Source: Arthrobacter sp. AQ5-06
GTDB taxonomy: Bacteria > Actinomycetota > Actinomycetes > Actinomycetales > Micrococcaceae
Direction of reading: 5' to 3'
DNA: 64,000 nt
Assembly (NCBI RefSeq): GCF_003287955.1
Contig: NZ_QMKP01000007.1
Location: forward strand, 124,001-188,000
Each line of letters begins with the position of its first letter. Position 1 is the stretch's first letter. Both the position numbers and the translations under genes were made by a program. Positions 15,955-26,378 of this stretch are shown here, piece after piece. The notes under the pieces were generated by a model, which was not told the DNA's origin, did no database searches, and saw nothing but the letters and a program-made list of their open reading frames with translations.

Positions 15955-18900
15955 CTACAGGGGGTCGCCCGCGGCGGCGCGCCGGCCACTGACGCGGGGC
16001 ACCGTGCCGGTGGTCCAGTCGCCGAACTCGGCATCCACGTCGTCCGCTGCCGCAAACTCCGGGCGCTGCTGCATGGCATGGAGCAGGGCTTTTGTTTCCC
16101 GCCGTCCCTCCACAAGCCGGTACAGCACAGGAACCAGCACCAGGGTCAGCGCTGTGGACGAGACCAGGCCGCCGATCACCACCACGGCCAGCGGCTGCGA
16201 AATGAAGCCGCCGCCCCCGGTCAGGCCGAGCGCCATGGGTGTCAGGGCGAAAACGGTGGCCAGCGCGGTCATCAGGATGGGGCGGAGGCGCTGTCTCGCG
16301 CCATGGGTGATCGCGTCCGCCACGCTCATCCCGCCGTGGCCGTCCCGTGGCTGCCGGTACTGGTTAATGAGGTCGATGAGCACAATGGCATTGGTGACCA
16401 CAATGCCCACAAGCATCAGCATGCCGATCAGAGACGGCAGGCCCAGCGGAACGCCGGTGGCAAGCAGCAGGGCCACGGCACCGGTGGCAGCAAAGGGAAT
16501 GGACACCAGCAGGATCAGGGGCTGGATCAGCGACTTGAAGGTGGCCACCATAATGACGTAGACAATCGCGATCGCCGCAAGGAGCGCCAGGCCCAGCTGC
16601 TGGAAGGACTCAGCCTGCTGGGTGGTGGCCCCGCCGAGTTCCGCCGTGACCCCCGAGGGGAGACTGACCTCCGTAAGGCGCTTCTGCACCTCCGCGTTCA
16701 CCGCGCCAAGGTTGGAGCCCGACGGCGTGACTGACACCTTGGCGGTCCGCTGGCCGTTGCTTGCTGTGATGGAGACCGGCACGTCCACCTGGTCCACGGA
16801 CGCGATGCTCCCCAGGGTGACGGGGGCGCCCGCGGCGGGCAGGGAGATGCTGCGCACGGCATCGATGCTGGTGAACCGGGTGCCCTTGCCGATCCGGACC
16901 GGAAAATCGTTGGTGTCGATCCGGACCGTGCCGGCGGGGATGGGGCTGATGGTGGCAGCCAGGACGCCGGCTACCTGTTCCTCGTTCAGTCCGGCCGCCG
17001 CGGTCTTGGCCCGGTCAACCTTGACCTGGACCACCGGCTGGCTGGCCGCGAGGTTGGTTGTCACCTCGCTGGTTTCCGGTACGCCGGTCATTGCTTCCAC
17101 CATCGCCTCGCTGGCCCTGCGAAGGTCCTCGGACGTCGCCGCCTTGATGGTGATGTCCACCGTGGAGGACGTCCCGAAGCCACGCTGCTGGGAGCCGACG
17201 GTAATCTTCCCGGCACCGGCCACCTTGCCTACTTCAGCCCGGACGGTTTCCTGGAGCTTTGCCTGATTCGCCTTCTCATCCGTCACCACAGTAAATGAGG
17301 AGTTGGCGGCGCCGGAGGACGTCAGCGCGGCAAAGCCCGCCTGCGCGTTTCCGGAGGTGAGCTGGACATTCTTGACGCCCTCGATGCCGCGGAGCACTTC
17401 CTCGACCCTGATGGCGGCGGTGCTGGTGTCGGCCAGGCTTGTGCCCGCCGGCATCACCTGGCGGACAGTCATGCTGTTCTGGCCGGAATCGCCGAGGAGG
17501 TTGGTGGAAAGCAGCGGCGTCATGGCGGCCGTGGCGCCGAGGACCAGAACGGCTGCGACCAGCGTCAGTACCGGATGTTTCTGGGTCTTGCTGAGGACGG
17601 GCAGGTACGCACGTTGCAGCCGGCTCTTCTGTTCGGCCTCCTGGGCCTGGGCACGGGCGGCGGCGGCAGCTTCGCGGGCGGCAGGCGAACCGGCGACGGA
17701 ACTGGCGGGGCTCTTGAGGAACCAATAGGCCAGGACCGGCACGATGGTCAGCGATACCAGCAGGGATGCCAGCAGCGCCATGGTGACTGTCAGGGCGAAG
17801 GGCCGGAAGAGTTCGCCCGCGAGCTCACCCACGAAGGCAATGGGCAGGAAGACCGCAACGGTGGTCAAGGTGGAGGCTGTGATGGCGCCGGCCACCTCCC
17901 GGATAGCGGTGAGGATCGCCGAGACTTTCTCCTCCCCGTAGCTGAGGTGGCGTTTGATGTTTTCGATCACCACAATCGAGTCGTCCACCACCCGGCCGAT
18001 CGCAATGGTGAGCGCGCCTAAGGTCAGGATGTTCAGTGAATAGCCGGTAGCGGACAGGCCAATAAACGTGATCAGCAGCGAGAGCGGAATGGACACCGCG
18101 GTAACAAGCGTGGAGCGGGCTGACATCAGGAAAACAAGGATGACAGCGACGGCGAAGCCCAGCCCGAGCAGGCCCTCGGTGGTGAGGTCCTTGATGGACT
18201 TCTCGATGAACGGGGCCTGGTCAAACACTGCAGTGAACTTTGCGTTGGACCCCAGCTCGGCCTCAAGGGCCGCCAACGAGTCGTTCACGGCGTGGGAGAT
18301 TCCCACGGTGTCTCCCTCGGGCTTCTTGGTCACGGACACCGCCAGCGTTTCCTGGCCGTTGGTCCGGGTGATGGAGGTCCGTTCGTCGTCCTGCAGGCTG
18401 ACGTCGGCCACCGTGCCGATCGTCGCGGCATCCTTGGCTCCGCCCAGGGGCAATGCCTTGATGGTGTCCAGTGAATCCACCGGGCTGCCGATCTGGAGGG
18501 AGAGCGTCTTGCCCTGCTCCTGGATGGACCCGGCAGGGATCAACGCGCCGTTGTTGCCGAGGGCGTTCCGGATGGACTCGATCGTGGCGCCCTTGGCGGC
18601 CATCGCATCGGGACGGGGGAGGATCTCGATGTGCTGGCTGGCGCCGCCGGTCACGTCGGCTCCCCGGACGCCGTTGATCTTCTGGAGCCGGGGAACGGAG
18701 AGGCGCTGGAGGTCGGCGTTCAGTTCGCTCAGCGGCTTGTCCGAGGACACCGCCAGGAACACGATGGGGAAGTCGCTGATGCTGCCCGCGATGGCCTGCG
18801 GCTGCACGTCCTCCGGCAGGGAACGCTTGGCGTTGGAGATGGCCCGGTCGATCTGGTTCCGGGCGCGGTCAAGATTTGTCCCGTAGGTAAACACCATGGA

Positions 18901-19176
18901 GATCTGTGAGACGCCGTTGCGCGACGTCGAGGACGTGGACTCCAGGCCTTCGACGCCGTTCAGGGCAGTTTCGAGCGGTGCGCTGACCTGCTTGTCCACC
19001 ACTTCGGGCGAGGCGCCGGGCATGGCGGAGAGGACGGTGATTTGCGGGAACTCAATGGAGGGGATGAGTTCCTGTTTCAGCGATGACATGGTGATCACGC
19101 CGAACACCGTCGCGAAGACGGTGATCAGCGCGATCAGCGCCCGGTTTGCCAATGAAAGTTGTGCCAGCCGGAACAT
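15955..19176 (-). CDS. RND superfamily efflux transporter (AcrB/SwrC-like)
   Basis: This is a 1073-residue inner-membrane proton antiporter. It starts MFRLAQLSLANRALIALITV, has the porter-domain segment PSIEFPQITVLSAMPGASPE, and helix 4 holds the proton-relay pair in LTLGALTIAIGRVVDDSIVV. A second copy of the porter plus membrane half begins near residue 540. No membrane-fusion protein or outer-membrane channel gene is adjacent, as for the SwrC-type of Gram-positive bacteria. It may export lipids, surfactants or drugs. It ends with an acidic cytoplasmic tail. Confidence 0.88.
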   Translation of the reverse strand: MFRLAQLSLANRALIALITVFATVFGVITMSSLKQELIPSIEFPQITVLSAMPGASPEVVDKQVSAPLETALNGVEGLESTSSTSRNGVSQISMVFTYGTNLDRARNQIDRAISNAKRSLPEDVQPQAIAGSISDFPIVFLAVSSDKPLSELNADLQRLSVPRLQKINGVRGADVTGGASQHIEILPRPDAMAAKGATIESIRNALGNNGALIPAGSIQEQGKTLSLQIGSPVDSLDTIKALPLGGAKDAATIGTVADVSLQDDERTSITRTNGQETLAVSVTKKPEGDTVGISHAVNDSLAALEAELGSNAKFTAVFDQAPFIEKSIKDLTTEGLLGLGFAVAVILVFLMSARSTLVTAVSIPLSLLITFIGLSATGYSLNILTLGALTIAIGRVVDDSIVVIENIKRHLSYGEEKVSAILTAIREVAGAITASTLTTVAVFLPIAFVGELAGELFRPFALTVTMALLASLLVSLTIVPVLAYWFLKSPASSVAGSPAAREAAAAARAQAQEAEQKSRLQRAYLPVLSKTQKHPVLTLVAAVLVLGATAAMTPLLSTNLLGDSGQNSMTVRQVMPAGTSLADTSTAAIRVEEVLRGIEGVKNVQLTSGNAQAGFAALTSSGAANSSFTVVTDEKANQAKLQETVRAEVGKVAGAGKITVGSQQRGFGTSSTVDITIKAATSEDLRRASEAMVEAMTGVPETSEVTTNLAASQPVVQVKVDRAKTAAAGLNEEQVAGVLAATISPIPAGTVRIDTNDFPVRIGKGTRFTSIDAVRSISLPAAGAPVTLGSIASVDQVDVPVSITASNGQRTAKVSVTPSGSNLGAVNAEVQKRLTEVSLPSGVTAELGGATTQQAESFQQLGLALLAAIAIVYVIMVATFKSLIQPLILLVSIPFAATGAVALLLATGVPLGLPSLIGMLMLVGIVVTNAIVLIDLINQYRQPRDGHGGMSVADAITHGARQRLRPILMTALATVFALTPMALGLTGGGGFISQPLAVVVIGGLVSSTALTLVLVPVLYRLVEGRRETKALLHAMQQRPEFAAADDVDAEFGDWTTGTVPRVSGRRAAAGDPL

Positions 19177-19259
19177 CGCGGGTCTCTCCTGTGGTGGTGA
19201 CGGACTCCTGCGGACCGGACCGTCCAGCCGGGCCTGCCGGCCGGTCGGAATGCCGGGCG

Positions 19260-20762
19260 TCAGTGGTTGGCGGAAATGCTCTCCAGCTGCAATGCCTTGG
19301 TCGTTGCCGTCTCGAGTTCGGCAGCCAGTTCCGGATTCTCATCCAGCTTCACGCCGTAGCCCGGCATCATGTCCTTGAGCTTGCCCTGCCAGCCCTTGAA
19401 GTCCTTGGGGAAGGACTTCTGCAGCAGTTCAATCATGATGGGCACCGCTGTGGACGCGCCGGGCGACGCACCCAAAAGCGCCCCGATGCTGCCGTCGCGG
19501 CCGGCGATGACTTCCGTGCCGAATTGCAGCACGCCGCCCCTCTTCGGGTCCTTCTTGATGATCTGTACACGCTGGCCGGCGGTGATCAGCTCCCAGTCGC
19601 CGTCCTTGGCTTCGGGGTAGTACTCGCGCAGCGCTTCCACCTTGTCGCCGTGGCGCTTGGCCACCTCTTTGATGAGGTATGCCGTGAGGTCCATGTTGTC
19701 CTTGGCCACGGCAAGCATCGGGATGATGTTGCTGGGCCGGATGGACAACGGCAGGTCAAGGTACGAGCCGTTCTTCAGGAAGTTGGTGGAGAAGCCGGCG
19801 TAGGGGCCGAACAGGAGCGAACGCTTCCCGTCGACGTAGCGGGTGTCCAGGTGCGGGACCGACATGGGCGGCGCGCCCACCGAAGCCTGGCCATAGACCT
19901 TGGCGCTGTGCTGGGCGGAGAGTTTCTCGTCGGTGCAGCGGAAGAACTGGCCGGACACGGGGAACCCGCCGTAGCCCTTGCTTTCGGGAATACCGGAGGC
20001 CTGGAGGAGGTGCAGCGCGCCGCCGCCGGCACCTACAAACACAAACTTGGCGTGGATCTTGCCGTGTTCCCCGGAAGCCGGGTGCTTGATTGAAAGGTCC
20101 CAGCCGCCGTCGGCCGCCTTGGAGATGCCGCTGACGTCATGGCCGTAATTGATTTCGACGCCGTTGTTCCCGAGGTACGTGGTCAGCTCACGGGTGAGTG
20201 CCCCGAAGTCGACGTCGGTCCCCTCCGTGGCCCGGGTGGCGGCAATGCGCTGTTTGGGGTCGCGGCCCTTGACGATCAGCGGCGCCCATTTGGCGATCTG
20301 CGCGTGGTCCTCGGAGTGCTCCATGCTGCGGAACAGCGTGTGGGACTTGAGCGCTTCGTAGCGGGTCTTGAGGAACTGGGTGTTGTTCTCGCCGATCACA
20401 AAACTCATGTGCGGGACGGTGTTGATGAAGCCCTTCGGCGAGCCGATCAGGGATTCTTCCACAAGGTGGGACCAGAACTGGCGGGACAGCTGGAACTGTT
20501 CGTTGATGAGCAGGGCCTTGGCCGGGTTCACCGAGCCGTCTTTGGCTGCGGGGGAGTAGTTGAGTTCGCACAGGGCGGCATGGCCCGTTCCGGCGTTGTT
20601 CCAGGGGTCGGAGCTTTCCAGTCCGGGCTGGTCCAGGCGTTCGAACAGGGAGATGGTCCAGTTCGGTTCAAGCTGCTTGATGAACGCCCCCAGCGTGGCG
20701 CTCATGATGCCGCCGCCAATCAGTACGACGTCGGCATGTTGGGTCTTGGATATGAAGGTCAC
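19260..20762 (-). CDS. mqo: Malate:quinone oxidoreductase
   Basis: This 500-residue FAD enzyme of the membrane inner face oxidises malate to oxaloacetate and reduces quinone, replacing or assisting NAD-dependent malate dehydrogenase in the TCA cycle. The FAD-binding N-terminus reads [20 protein letters not shown], followed by [17 protein letters not shown], diagnostic for Mqo; [17 protein letters not shown] lies near the C-terminus. The start is GTG 20762 behind GGAGAC. Its length matches the family. It lies 83 bp from the RND gene on the same strand. Confidence 0.93.
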   Translation of the reverse strand: MTFISKTQHADVVLIGGGIMSATLGAFIKQLEPNWTISLFERLDQPGLESSDPWNNAGTGHAALCELNYSPAAKDGSVNPAKALLINEQFQLSRQFWSHLVEESLIGSPKGFINTVPHMSFVIGENNTQFLKTRYEALKSHTLFRSMEHSEDHAQIAKWAPLIVKGRDPKQRIAATRATEGTDVDFGALTRELTTYLGNNGVEINYGHDVSGISKAADGGWDLSIKHPASGEHGKIHAKFVFVGAGGGALHLLQASGIPESKGYGGFPVSGQFFRCTDEKLSAQHSAKVYGQASVGAPPMSVPHLDTRYVDGKRSLLFGPYAGFSTNFLKNGSYLDLPLSIRPSNIIPMLAVAKDNMDLTAYLIKEVAKRHGDKVEALREYYPEAKDGDWELITAGQRVQIIKKDPKRGGVLQFGTEVIAGRDGSIGALLGASPGASTAVPIMIELLQKSFPKDFKGWQGKLKDMMPGYGVKLDENPELAAELETATTKALQLESISANH

Positions 20763-20841
20763 AATCAGTCTCCGATAGCAGCGGCTCTGGCTGTCAAAGA
20801 ATATCCCCGGGCAGCCCGCATACTGAAATTGGGCCGAACCG

Positions 20842-22515
20842 TCAAGGCTTTAGCTGTACCTTTGTGAAAACTTCACTCAGTACCGGGGACGCCGGGTAGC
20901 TGCTGACGCGGTCCGAGAGTGCGAGGGCCGAGATCGGGAACGCAATGGGAACGGCCGGTACTGTGGCCGCGATCTGGGCGTTGATGGTGTGGTACTGCTC
21001 GTCGCGTTCCTTGCCCGCGGGGAGGCCGCGGGCGCGGTTGATCTTGGAAAAGACCTGCGGATCCTGGTAGCCGAATTCGCCGTTCTTTTCGCCGAACAGC
21101 GGGCCCACAAAGTTATCGGCGTCGGCATACGCGCCGTTCCAGCCGAGCAGGTGGAGCCCATGGTCCCCGGGTGACTGCACTTTCTGGAGATAGCCGTCAG
21201 ACCAGTCCACCGGGACAGGTTTGATGTTGAATCCGACGGCGGTCAGTTGCCGGCTGATTTCGGCGTAGATTTTCTCCGGCGTGGGCAGATATGGGCGGGT
21301 GGCGTTGAGCGGGTAGAAGAACCTGAGTTCTTCCCCGTTGTAGCCGGCCGCGGTCAGGTAGGCCTTGGCTTTGACCGGGTCGTGGCCCAGTGCAGGAGCG
21401 TCGTTATTGAAACCGCTGATCTTGGGCGGGACGAACTGTGAGGCCTTGGCGGTGTTGTCGATGAAGAACCTGCGGATCAGGGTTTCCTTGTCGATGGCCA
21501 GCTCAATGGCCTGCCGGACCTTTTTGTTCTGCAGGACCGGAATTTCCTGGTTGATGCCCAGGTACATCACCGAGAAAGGATCACGCTGGACGATCTGCAT
21601 GCCCCGCTTGACCAGCTGATCGAAGTTGCCCACCGTGACGGCGTCGTATCCGTCGACCTTGCCGTCCAGGAGAGCCTGAAGCCGCGTCTGGGGGTGGTCG
21701 TACGCGACGAAATTGATGGTGGAGATCTGCCCGCGGTCACCCCAGTAGTTTTTGTGGCTGACGAGCCGGACGCTGGCCTCGTCCCAGGCGGCCAGGCTGA
21801 ACGGTCCGGTTCCGACGGGGTTGGTGGCGAAGCGGGAGACCGGGTTTCCGCCACGTGTCTGATCCAGGACATCCGCTGTGCCCGCGGTGAGGGCTGCCGG
21901 GGACGCGATGGCGAACGCCGGCAGGGTGAGCGACTGGAGGAACGCGGTGAAGCGCTGGGTCAGGTCGATCCGGACAGTGTCAGCGGACAGGGCCGTGCAG
22001 CTCTTGAAAATGGAGAGCGCAGCATCGTCGGAATGTGCCTTGAACACGCTCTTGAACGAGCTTCCCGGCGCCTGCCGCCGCAGGTCCGGGGAGAAGGCGA
22101 ACCAGCGGTTGAAGTTGGCGCACACGGCGTCGGCGTTGAAGGGCGTGCCGTCCTGGAACGTGACGCCGCTGCGGAGTTTGAACGTGTAGGAGCGGCCTTC
22201 GTCGGCTTCGGTCCATTCCGTTGCCAGCAGCGGTGTGGGCTTGCCCGTGGTCTGGTCCACACCCACCAGGCCTTCGAGGATCTGCCGGGTGATCCGGTAG
22301 CTTTCCACATCGCTCGAGAGCGCAGGGTCCAGGCCCAGGGGCTGGGACGCCGTGCCGAAAGTGAACGTTTCGGTGGGCTCAGCGCCGGCGGGTGCCGTTG
22401 AGGGTGACGTGGGTGTTGGTGACGGCGAAGGGATGCCGGTACAGGATGTCAGGCTTAACGCCATAAAAACGGCGCCGGTCTTGATGACCGCTCGCCGCGA
22501 AGTACTGCTGGGCAC
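20842..22515 (-). CDS. ABC importer solute-binding lipoprotein (family 5), solitary
   Basis: This 557-residue protein starts at GTG 22515, preceded by AGAGGTGAT; the open frame goes to 22572 but has no ribosome site there. The signal peptide starts [18 protein letters not shown] and ends in LTSC. The mature part shows family 5 motifs [17 protein letters not shown] and [18 protein letters not shown]. No permease or ATPase gene is near, so it must serve a transporter encoded elsewhere or share one. Confidence 0.83.
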   Translation of the reverse strand: MPSSTSRRAVIKTGAVFMALSLTSCTGIPSPSPTPTSPSTAPAGAEPTETFTFGTASQPLGLDPALSSDVESYRITRQILEGLVGVDQTTGKPTPLLATEWTEADEGRSYTFKLRSGVTFQDGTPFNADAVCANFNRWFAFSPDLRRQAPGSSFKSVFKAHSDDAALSIFKSCTALSADTVRIDLTQRFTAFLQSLTLPAFAIASPAALTAGTADVLDQTRGGNPVSRFATNPVGTGPFSLAAWDEASVRLVSHKNYWGDRGQISTINFVAYDHPQTRLQALLDGKVDGYDAVTVGNFDQLVKRGMQIVQRDPFSVMYLGINQEIPVLQNKKVRQAIELAIDKETLIRRFFIDNTAKASQFVPPKISGFNNDAPALGHDPVKAKAYLTAAGYNGEELRFFYPLNATRPYLPTPEKIYAEISRQLTAVGFNIKPVPVDWSDGYLQKVQSPGDHGLHLLGWNGAYADADNFVGPLFGEKNGEFGYQDPQVFSKINRARGLPAGKERDEQYHTINAQIAATVPAVPIAFPISALALSDRVSSYPASPVLSEVFTKVQLKP

Positions 22516-22610
22516 TCGTTTATCACCTCTGGCTGCTTCTGGCCGGCGCCGCCGACTGCGGGCCAAGGACACAGTCTAGTTGACACACCCCAGTGCTCCC
22601 TGGGCACACG

Positions 22611-22644
22611 CCAGAGGCCTGTTCCGGCGGGAACAGGCCTCTGG
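22611..22644 (-). terminator. Strong hairpin terminator after the fasciclin gene
   Basis: A perfect 15-bp stem, CCAGAGGCCTGTTCC (22611-22625) with its complement (22630-22644), and a GGCG loop lies 15 bp past the stop of the minus-strand fasciclin gene. There is no long U-run. Confidence 0.7.
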
Positions 22645-22658
22645 GCTTGAAACTGGGA

Positions 22659-23330
22659 CTACTTGGGCATCAGCACCGAGTCGATCAGGTAAACGGTGGC
22701 GTTCTTGGTCTGGACGCCGCCGCAGATCACGCTGGCACCGTCAACCATGAGGGCATCCTTGCTGCCGGTCACGGTGACTGATCCGCCCTGGACCGTGGCG
22801 TGTGTGCCGGCGATCTTGTCCGGGGTGATCTGGCCGGGGACCACGTGGTAGGTCAGGATCTTGCTCAGCAGGGCGTCGTCGGTCTTGAGCGTTTCGATGG
22901 TGGCGGCATCGATCTTGGCGAAGGCGTCATCCACCGGAGCGAAGACCGTGAACTCGCCGCCGTTGAGGGTGTCGACCAGGTCAACCTTGGGGTTCAGCTT
23001 GCCGGAGACTGCTGCCGTGAGGGTGGTCAGGATGGGGTTGTTGGATGCCGCGACCGCTACCGGGTCAAGGGCCATTCCGGCAACTGAGCCGGCACCGGTG
23101 GGGACCTTCTCCGCGTAGCCGGCACAGCCTGCGCCAACGAGGTTTGCCGCCGGATCCATGGCTTTAGCGCTGGCGGACGGTGACGGGGCCTTGCTGGATG
23201 CCGACGGTGCGGCGGCCGGAGCGGAGGAACTGGGGGTCGTTGTTGCGGCTCCACCGCAGGCGGTGAGGCTCAACAGGGCTGCAGCTGCAACGCCTGCGAC
23301 GGTGAAGGATGTGCGCTTGAATGACTGCAT
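22659..23330 (-). CDS. Fasciclin (FAS1) domain lipoprotein
   Basis: This is a 223-residue surface lipoprotein: signal peptide with lipobox SLTAC, a Ser/Ala/Pro linker to about residue 60, then one FAS1 domain. The FAS1 H1 and H2 boxes read [14 protein letters not shown] and [11 protein letters not shown]; the end [11 protein letters not shown] is the conserved FAS1 C-terminus. It resembles mycobacterial MPT70/MPT83-type proteins, implicated in adhesion or surface structure. AAGGAG precedes the ATG and a strong hairpin follows the stop. Confidence 0.9.
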   Translation of the reverse strand: MQSFKRTSFTVAGVAAAALLSLTACGGAATTTPSSSAPAAAPSASSKAPSPSASAKAMDPAANLVGAGCAGYAEKVPTGAGSVAGMALDPVAVAASNNPILTTLTAAVSGKLNPKVDLVDTLNGGEFTVFAPVDDAFAKIDAATIETLKTDDALLSKILTYHVVPGQITPDKIAGTHATVQGGSVTVTGSKDALMVDGASVICGGVQTKNATVYLIDSVLMPK

Positions 23331-23536
23331 TTCGGTTCTCCTTGTTTGTGCCGATTTCTTGCCTGCCGCAGACGTTGCGCCTGCCGCGTGGCCTTTCCCG
23401 ACTGTTGGGCACCTGCCTTTGGCTGGTGTCTCAATGGGTATTCGGCCGGAGCGCGGAAGCGGATGGGTGGATCACCAAGAGTTTTTATTTTCATGCCAAA
23501 CCGGGGAGAACGCCCTGGCTGGCGGCAGTTAAATGA

Positions 23537-23570
23537 CAGAGATCCCGGGCCTGTGGGCCCGGGATCTCTG
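23537..23570 (-). terminator. Hairpin terminator downstream of tRNA-Leu
   Basis: A perfect 15-bp stem, CAGAGATCCCGGGCC (23537-23551) with its complement (23556-23570), and a TGTG loop starts 9 bp after the tRNA 3' end on the minus strand. Confidence 0.7.
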
Positions 23571-23578
23571 TATCAGTG

Positions 23579-23660
23579 TGCGCAAGGGGGGACTTGAACC
23601 CCCACGCCCGAAGGCACAGGAACCTAAATCCTGCGTGTCTGCCAATTTCACCACTCGCGC
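23579..23660 (-). tRNA. tRNA-Leu (anticodon TAG)
   Basis: The reverse strand folds as a class II tRNA. Acceptor GCGCGAG pairs with CTTGCGC; the anticodon arm is CAGGA-TTTAGGT-TCCTG with TAG at positions 34-36; there is a variable arm, and the T arm is GGGGG-TTCAAGT-CCCCC. The 82 nt include the discriminator A; the 3' CCA is not encoded (CAC follows). Confidence 0.95.
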
Positions 23661-23817
23661 TTGGCAGTTGCCGCCGCTGTCTTCGTCCTTGGCCTGGTGG
23701 CCAAGGGATAAGAACGTACGACGGCGGATGCCAGTTTCCATTGTAGCCTCGGGTCGGCGGGGTTCCGGTCAGCCGGTTCCTGCTGCATGTCCCGGCCGCC
23801 TGTTCCCGCGTAATGCG

Positions 23818-24291
23818 TTACGCGGCCAGGTTGAGGTCGCGCCGCAGTTTTGCCACGTGGCCGGTGGCCCGGACGTTGTACTGGGCCAATGCCACCTTGC
23901 CGTCGGGATCGATCACGACGGTGCTGCGGATCAGTCCCTCATAGGTCCGTCCATAGTTCTTTTTTTCGCCCCACGCGCCATAGGCCTCGGCCACGGCATG
24001 GTCCTCGTCCGAAAGCAACGGAAAGCTAAGGTCCTCGTTGGCGGCGAAGGCAGCAAGTTTGTCCACGGAATCGGGGGAAACTCCCAGGACGCGATAGCCA
24101 GCTGACCTGAAGGACGCCAGGCTGTCGCGGAAATCGCAGGCCTGTTTGGTGCAGCCGGGGGTGGCGGCAGCCGGGTAGAAATACACGATGGTGCTGCCGC
24201 CGTGGCCGGAAGCCAGGTTGACGTCCTTACCCGACGAATCCTTCAGCGTGAAGCCGGGCGCTACGTCACCGGTCAAGAGTCTGTCAGCCAC
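23818..24291 (-). CDS. bcp: Thioredoxin-dependent peroxiredoxin, BCP/PrxQ type
   Basis: This 157-residue cytoplasmic thiol peroxidase reduces hydroperoxides using thioredoxin. The active site YFYPAAATPGCTKQACDFRD holds the peroxidatic cysteine (near residue 47) and the resolving cysteine five residues later, as in two-cysteine BCP enzymes. GTG 24291 is preceded by GAGGAG. It is divergent from the MarR gene at 24378 with an 86-bp shared gap. Confidence 0.92.
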   Translation of the reverse strand: MADRLLTGDVAPGFTLKDSSGKDVNLASGHGGSTIVYFYPAAATPGCTKQACDFRDSLASFRSAGYRVLGVSPDSVDKLAAFAANEDLSFPLLSDEDHAVAEAYGAWGEKKNYGRTYEGLIRSTVVIDPDGKVALAQYNVRATGHVAKLRRDLNLAA

Positions 24292-24332
24292 TATTAATCT
24301 CCTCGTTGCGGGCGGAACACACCATTTTAGTA

Positions 24333-24370
24333 AGCATCCAGAGCCGATGCTAACCAGCCTTAGCTATACT
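24333..24370 (+). promoter_or_regulatory. Operator-like repeat and -10 box in the bcp/marR gap
   Basis: AGCATC (24333-24338) and GATGCT (24346-24351) form a 6-bp inverted repeat with a 7-bp spacer between the divergent genes. TATACT (24365-24370) is a good -10 for the MarR gene and lies 7 nt before its ATG, implying leaderless translation. Confidence 0.45.
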
Positions 24371-24377
24371 TGCTGGT

Positions 24378-24842
24378 ATGCCTGACATGGATCGCTGGCC
24401 CACTGGGCGCCTATTGTCCACCGCGGCACGCCTCGTTGAACACTCCTGGAACGAAAAGCTGAGCGCCATCGGACTGACGCATGCCGGCGTGATCGCTATC
24501 GAAGTCCTCTCAGCGCAAGGGCCTATGACGCAGGCCCAACTGGCTCAATATGTGCGCGTTCAGGCCCAGACCATGGGTAAGACTCTGAGCCGGTTGGAGT
24601 CCCACGGCCACATTGCGCGCGTCCGCAGCACGTCGGACCGCCGCAGCCAGGTGGTGTCCCTCACTGACAGCGGCCGGGAAGCCGCAGCCGAAGCCGTTGA
24701 AATGGAACGCTCGGTACTCGCTGCGGCAGCCATTGACCCTGACGCTTTGCGGCAGGAGCTCCAGGCAGTGGTCCGGGAGCTGGCCAGCCAGTTCGCCTCG
24801 CCGTCAACCCGCGCCCTGGTGGACGGTGCCCCGCTCGGCTAG
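24378..24842 (+). CDS. MarR family transcriptional regulator
   Basis: This 154-residue regulator has its winged helix at residues 50-100: MTQAQLAQYVRVQAQTMGKT, then LSRLESHGHIARVRSTSDRR with the DRR wing. The ligand is unknown. It is divergent from bcp, so an oxidant-responsive role is possible, but no pair of sensing cysteines is present: the protein contains no cysteine at all. Translation probably begins at the mRNA 5' end. Confidence 0.85.
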   Translation: MPDMDRWPTGRLLSTAARLVEHSWNEKLSAIGLTHAGVIAIEVLSAQGPMTQAQLAQYVRVQAQTMGKTLSRLESHGHIARVRSTSDRRSQVVSLTDSGREAAAEAVEMERSVLAAAAIDPDALRQELQAVVRELASQFASPSTRALVDGAPLG

Positions 24843-24967
24843 CAATCCCAGAATCCGGGAACGACCCCTCCGGCATCCCCGCTGCAAAGTTCCGCAGTGG
24901 TGGTGCTGGATCTTTTTCGCCGATGTAGTTCCTGGCAGCACAAAGGGAATCTTCTCCCGCCACAAAC

Positions 24968-25012
24968 AAAAACAGCCCCTGACCGCGTTTCCGCGTGCCA
25001 GGGGCTGTTTTT
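24968..25012. terminator. Bidirectional terminator (marR and tRNA-Lys)
   Basis: AAAAACAGCCCCTG pairs with CAGGGGCTGTTTTT around a GC-rich loop, giving an A-run on one side and a U-run on the other. It can terminate the plus-strand MarR transcript and the minus-strand tRNA-Lys transcript. Confidence 0.8.
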
Positions 25013-25016
25013 CCCT

Positions 25017-25092
25017 TGGTGCACCCCCCGGGACTTGAACCCGGAACCCATTGATTAAGAGTCAATTGCTCTGCCAATTGAGCTAGAGGTGC
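25017..25092 (-). tRNA. tRNA-Lys (anticodon CTT)
   Basis: The reverse strand folds with acceptor GCACCTC/GGGGTGC, anticodon loop CTCTTAA and T arm CCGGG-TTCAAGT-CCCGG. The discriminator A and 3' CCA are encoded (25017-25020). Total 76 nt. Confidence 0.95.
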
Positions 25093-25208
25093 ATCTCTTT
25101 TGTGGTGACCTTCCGGGCTTTTTCTTTCCCGGTTGATCTCCGCAACGACATGAAACTCTACACGAACTTTCGGGCCATGTGAAATCGAAGCCGCCGTTAC
25201 CCTCGGGT

Positions 25209-26378
25209 TCAGTCGGGAGGGCCCAGAACCAGCACAAAATCAGGGTTTTTGTTGTTAGTGAGCAGCCAGAAGCCGCCGTCGGGGGTCAGGATGACGTCAC
25301 GGATCCTGCCGTATTCGCGTGTGAAATGGGCCACAGGGGCGCTTGCCTCCTCGCCGGACAGGGGCACCGTCCAGAGGCGTTGGCCGCGCAGGGCGCCGAT
25401 GTAGGCGGTCGACCCGACAATTTCCAGGCCGCTGGGTGAGGAGTCCGCCGTCGAAGGCCACACCACCTTCGCGTCGCGGTACTCCTCCCGGCGCGGTGCC
25501 CCGGTCACTGCGGGCCACCCGTAGTTGGCTCCCGGCTCGATGAGGTTGAGTTCATCGTTGACGTCCGGGCCGAATTCGGTGGCCCAGAGCCGGCCGGCGC
25601 TGTCCCACGCCAGTCCCTGGACGTTTCGGTGCCCCAGGCTGTACACAGCGTTGTCAAAAGGATTGCCGGGGGCGGGGTCGCCCGCCGGCGTCAGCCGCAG
25701 GATCTTCCCGCCCAGGGCGTTCGAGTCCTGCGGCTGTTCCCGCCGCTGGGAGTCTCCAGTGCCCACGTACAGGAACCCGTCCGGACCAAACCGGATCCGG
25801 CCGCCGTTGTGGGTGGATGCCTTCGGGATTCCGGTGAAGACCACCTCGGGGTCGCCAAGGTCGAGGGATCCGTCAGGCTGTTCGGTCAGCTTCAGCCGGG
25901 CGATGCGGTTGTCCTGTGCAGACGTGAAGTACAGGTACAGGTAGTTGTCGGCCGGGAAGCCGGGGGAGAGGGCGAGCCCCAGCAGGCCTCCCTCACCGCC
26001 TGGGGCTACGCCGGGGACCTGGCCGATGGTGGCCGCCCGGCCATCACGGACAGCCTTCAGCTCCGCTGAGTCACGCTCGGAGATGATGGCGGTCCCGTTC
26101 GGCAGGAATACCGCTGCCCAGGGAATGTCGAGTTGGAGATCGAGGCGGCCCACAACCTTCGGCGGCGTGGCGCTTCCCGTGCCCGTCCCTGTCCCGGCTC
26201 CTGTGATGCTGCCGGTAGGAGCGTCGTTGGCGTTGCCCGTGCAGCCCGACAGCAGCAGAGCCAAGCCCACTGCGAAGGCGGCCGCAGTGGGCTTGGCCGC
26301 CGTGAAGGCCCGAAAGGGCGCCTGCGTCCGGTCAGATGCGGGTGCGCCGGGGAGCCCGGAAACCGGCAGCTTCCGCAT
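25209..26378 (-). CDS. PQQ-type sugar dehydrogenase (GdhB/YliI-like), lipoprotein
   Basis: This 389-residue exported six-bladed propeller has a signal peptide ending LALLLSGC, a Gly/Thr linker, then LDIPWAAVFLPNGTAIISER, GGEGGLLGLALSPGF, ASTHNGGRIRFGPDGFLYVG and DELNLIEPGANYGWPAVTG, all hallmarks of the soluble-glucose-dehydrogenase-like family. The histidine before NGG fits the catalytic position. The ATG at 26378 lies inside the 3' end of the upstream gene (47-bp overlap). An ATG at 26420 with GAGGGG upstream is an alternative start giving a longer N-region. Confidence 0.8.
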   Translation of the reverse strand: MRKLPVSGLPGAPASDRTQAPFRAFTAAKPTAAAFAVGLALLLSGCTGNANDAPTGSITGAGTGTGTGSATPPKVVGRLDLQLDIPWAAVFLPNGTAIISERDSAELKAVRDGRAATIGQVPGVAPGGEGGLLGLALSPGFPADNYLYLYFTSAQDNRIARLKLTEQPDGSLDLGDPEVVFTGIPKASTHNGGRIRFGPDGFLYVGTGDSQRREQPQDSNALGGKILRLTPAGDPAPGNPFDNAVYSLGHRNVQGLAWDSAGRLWATEFGPDVNDELNLIEPGANYGWPAVTGAPRREEYRDAKVVWPSTADSSPSGLEIVGSTAYIGALRGQRLWTVPLSGEEASAPVAHFTREYGRIRDVILTPDGGFWLLTNNKNPDFVLVLGPPD

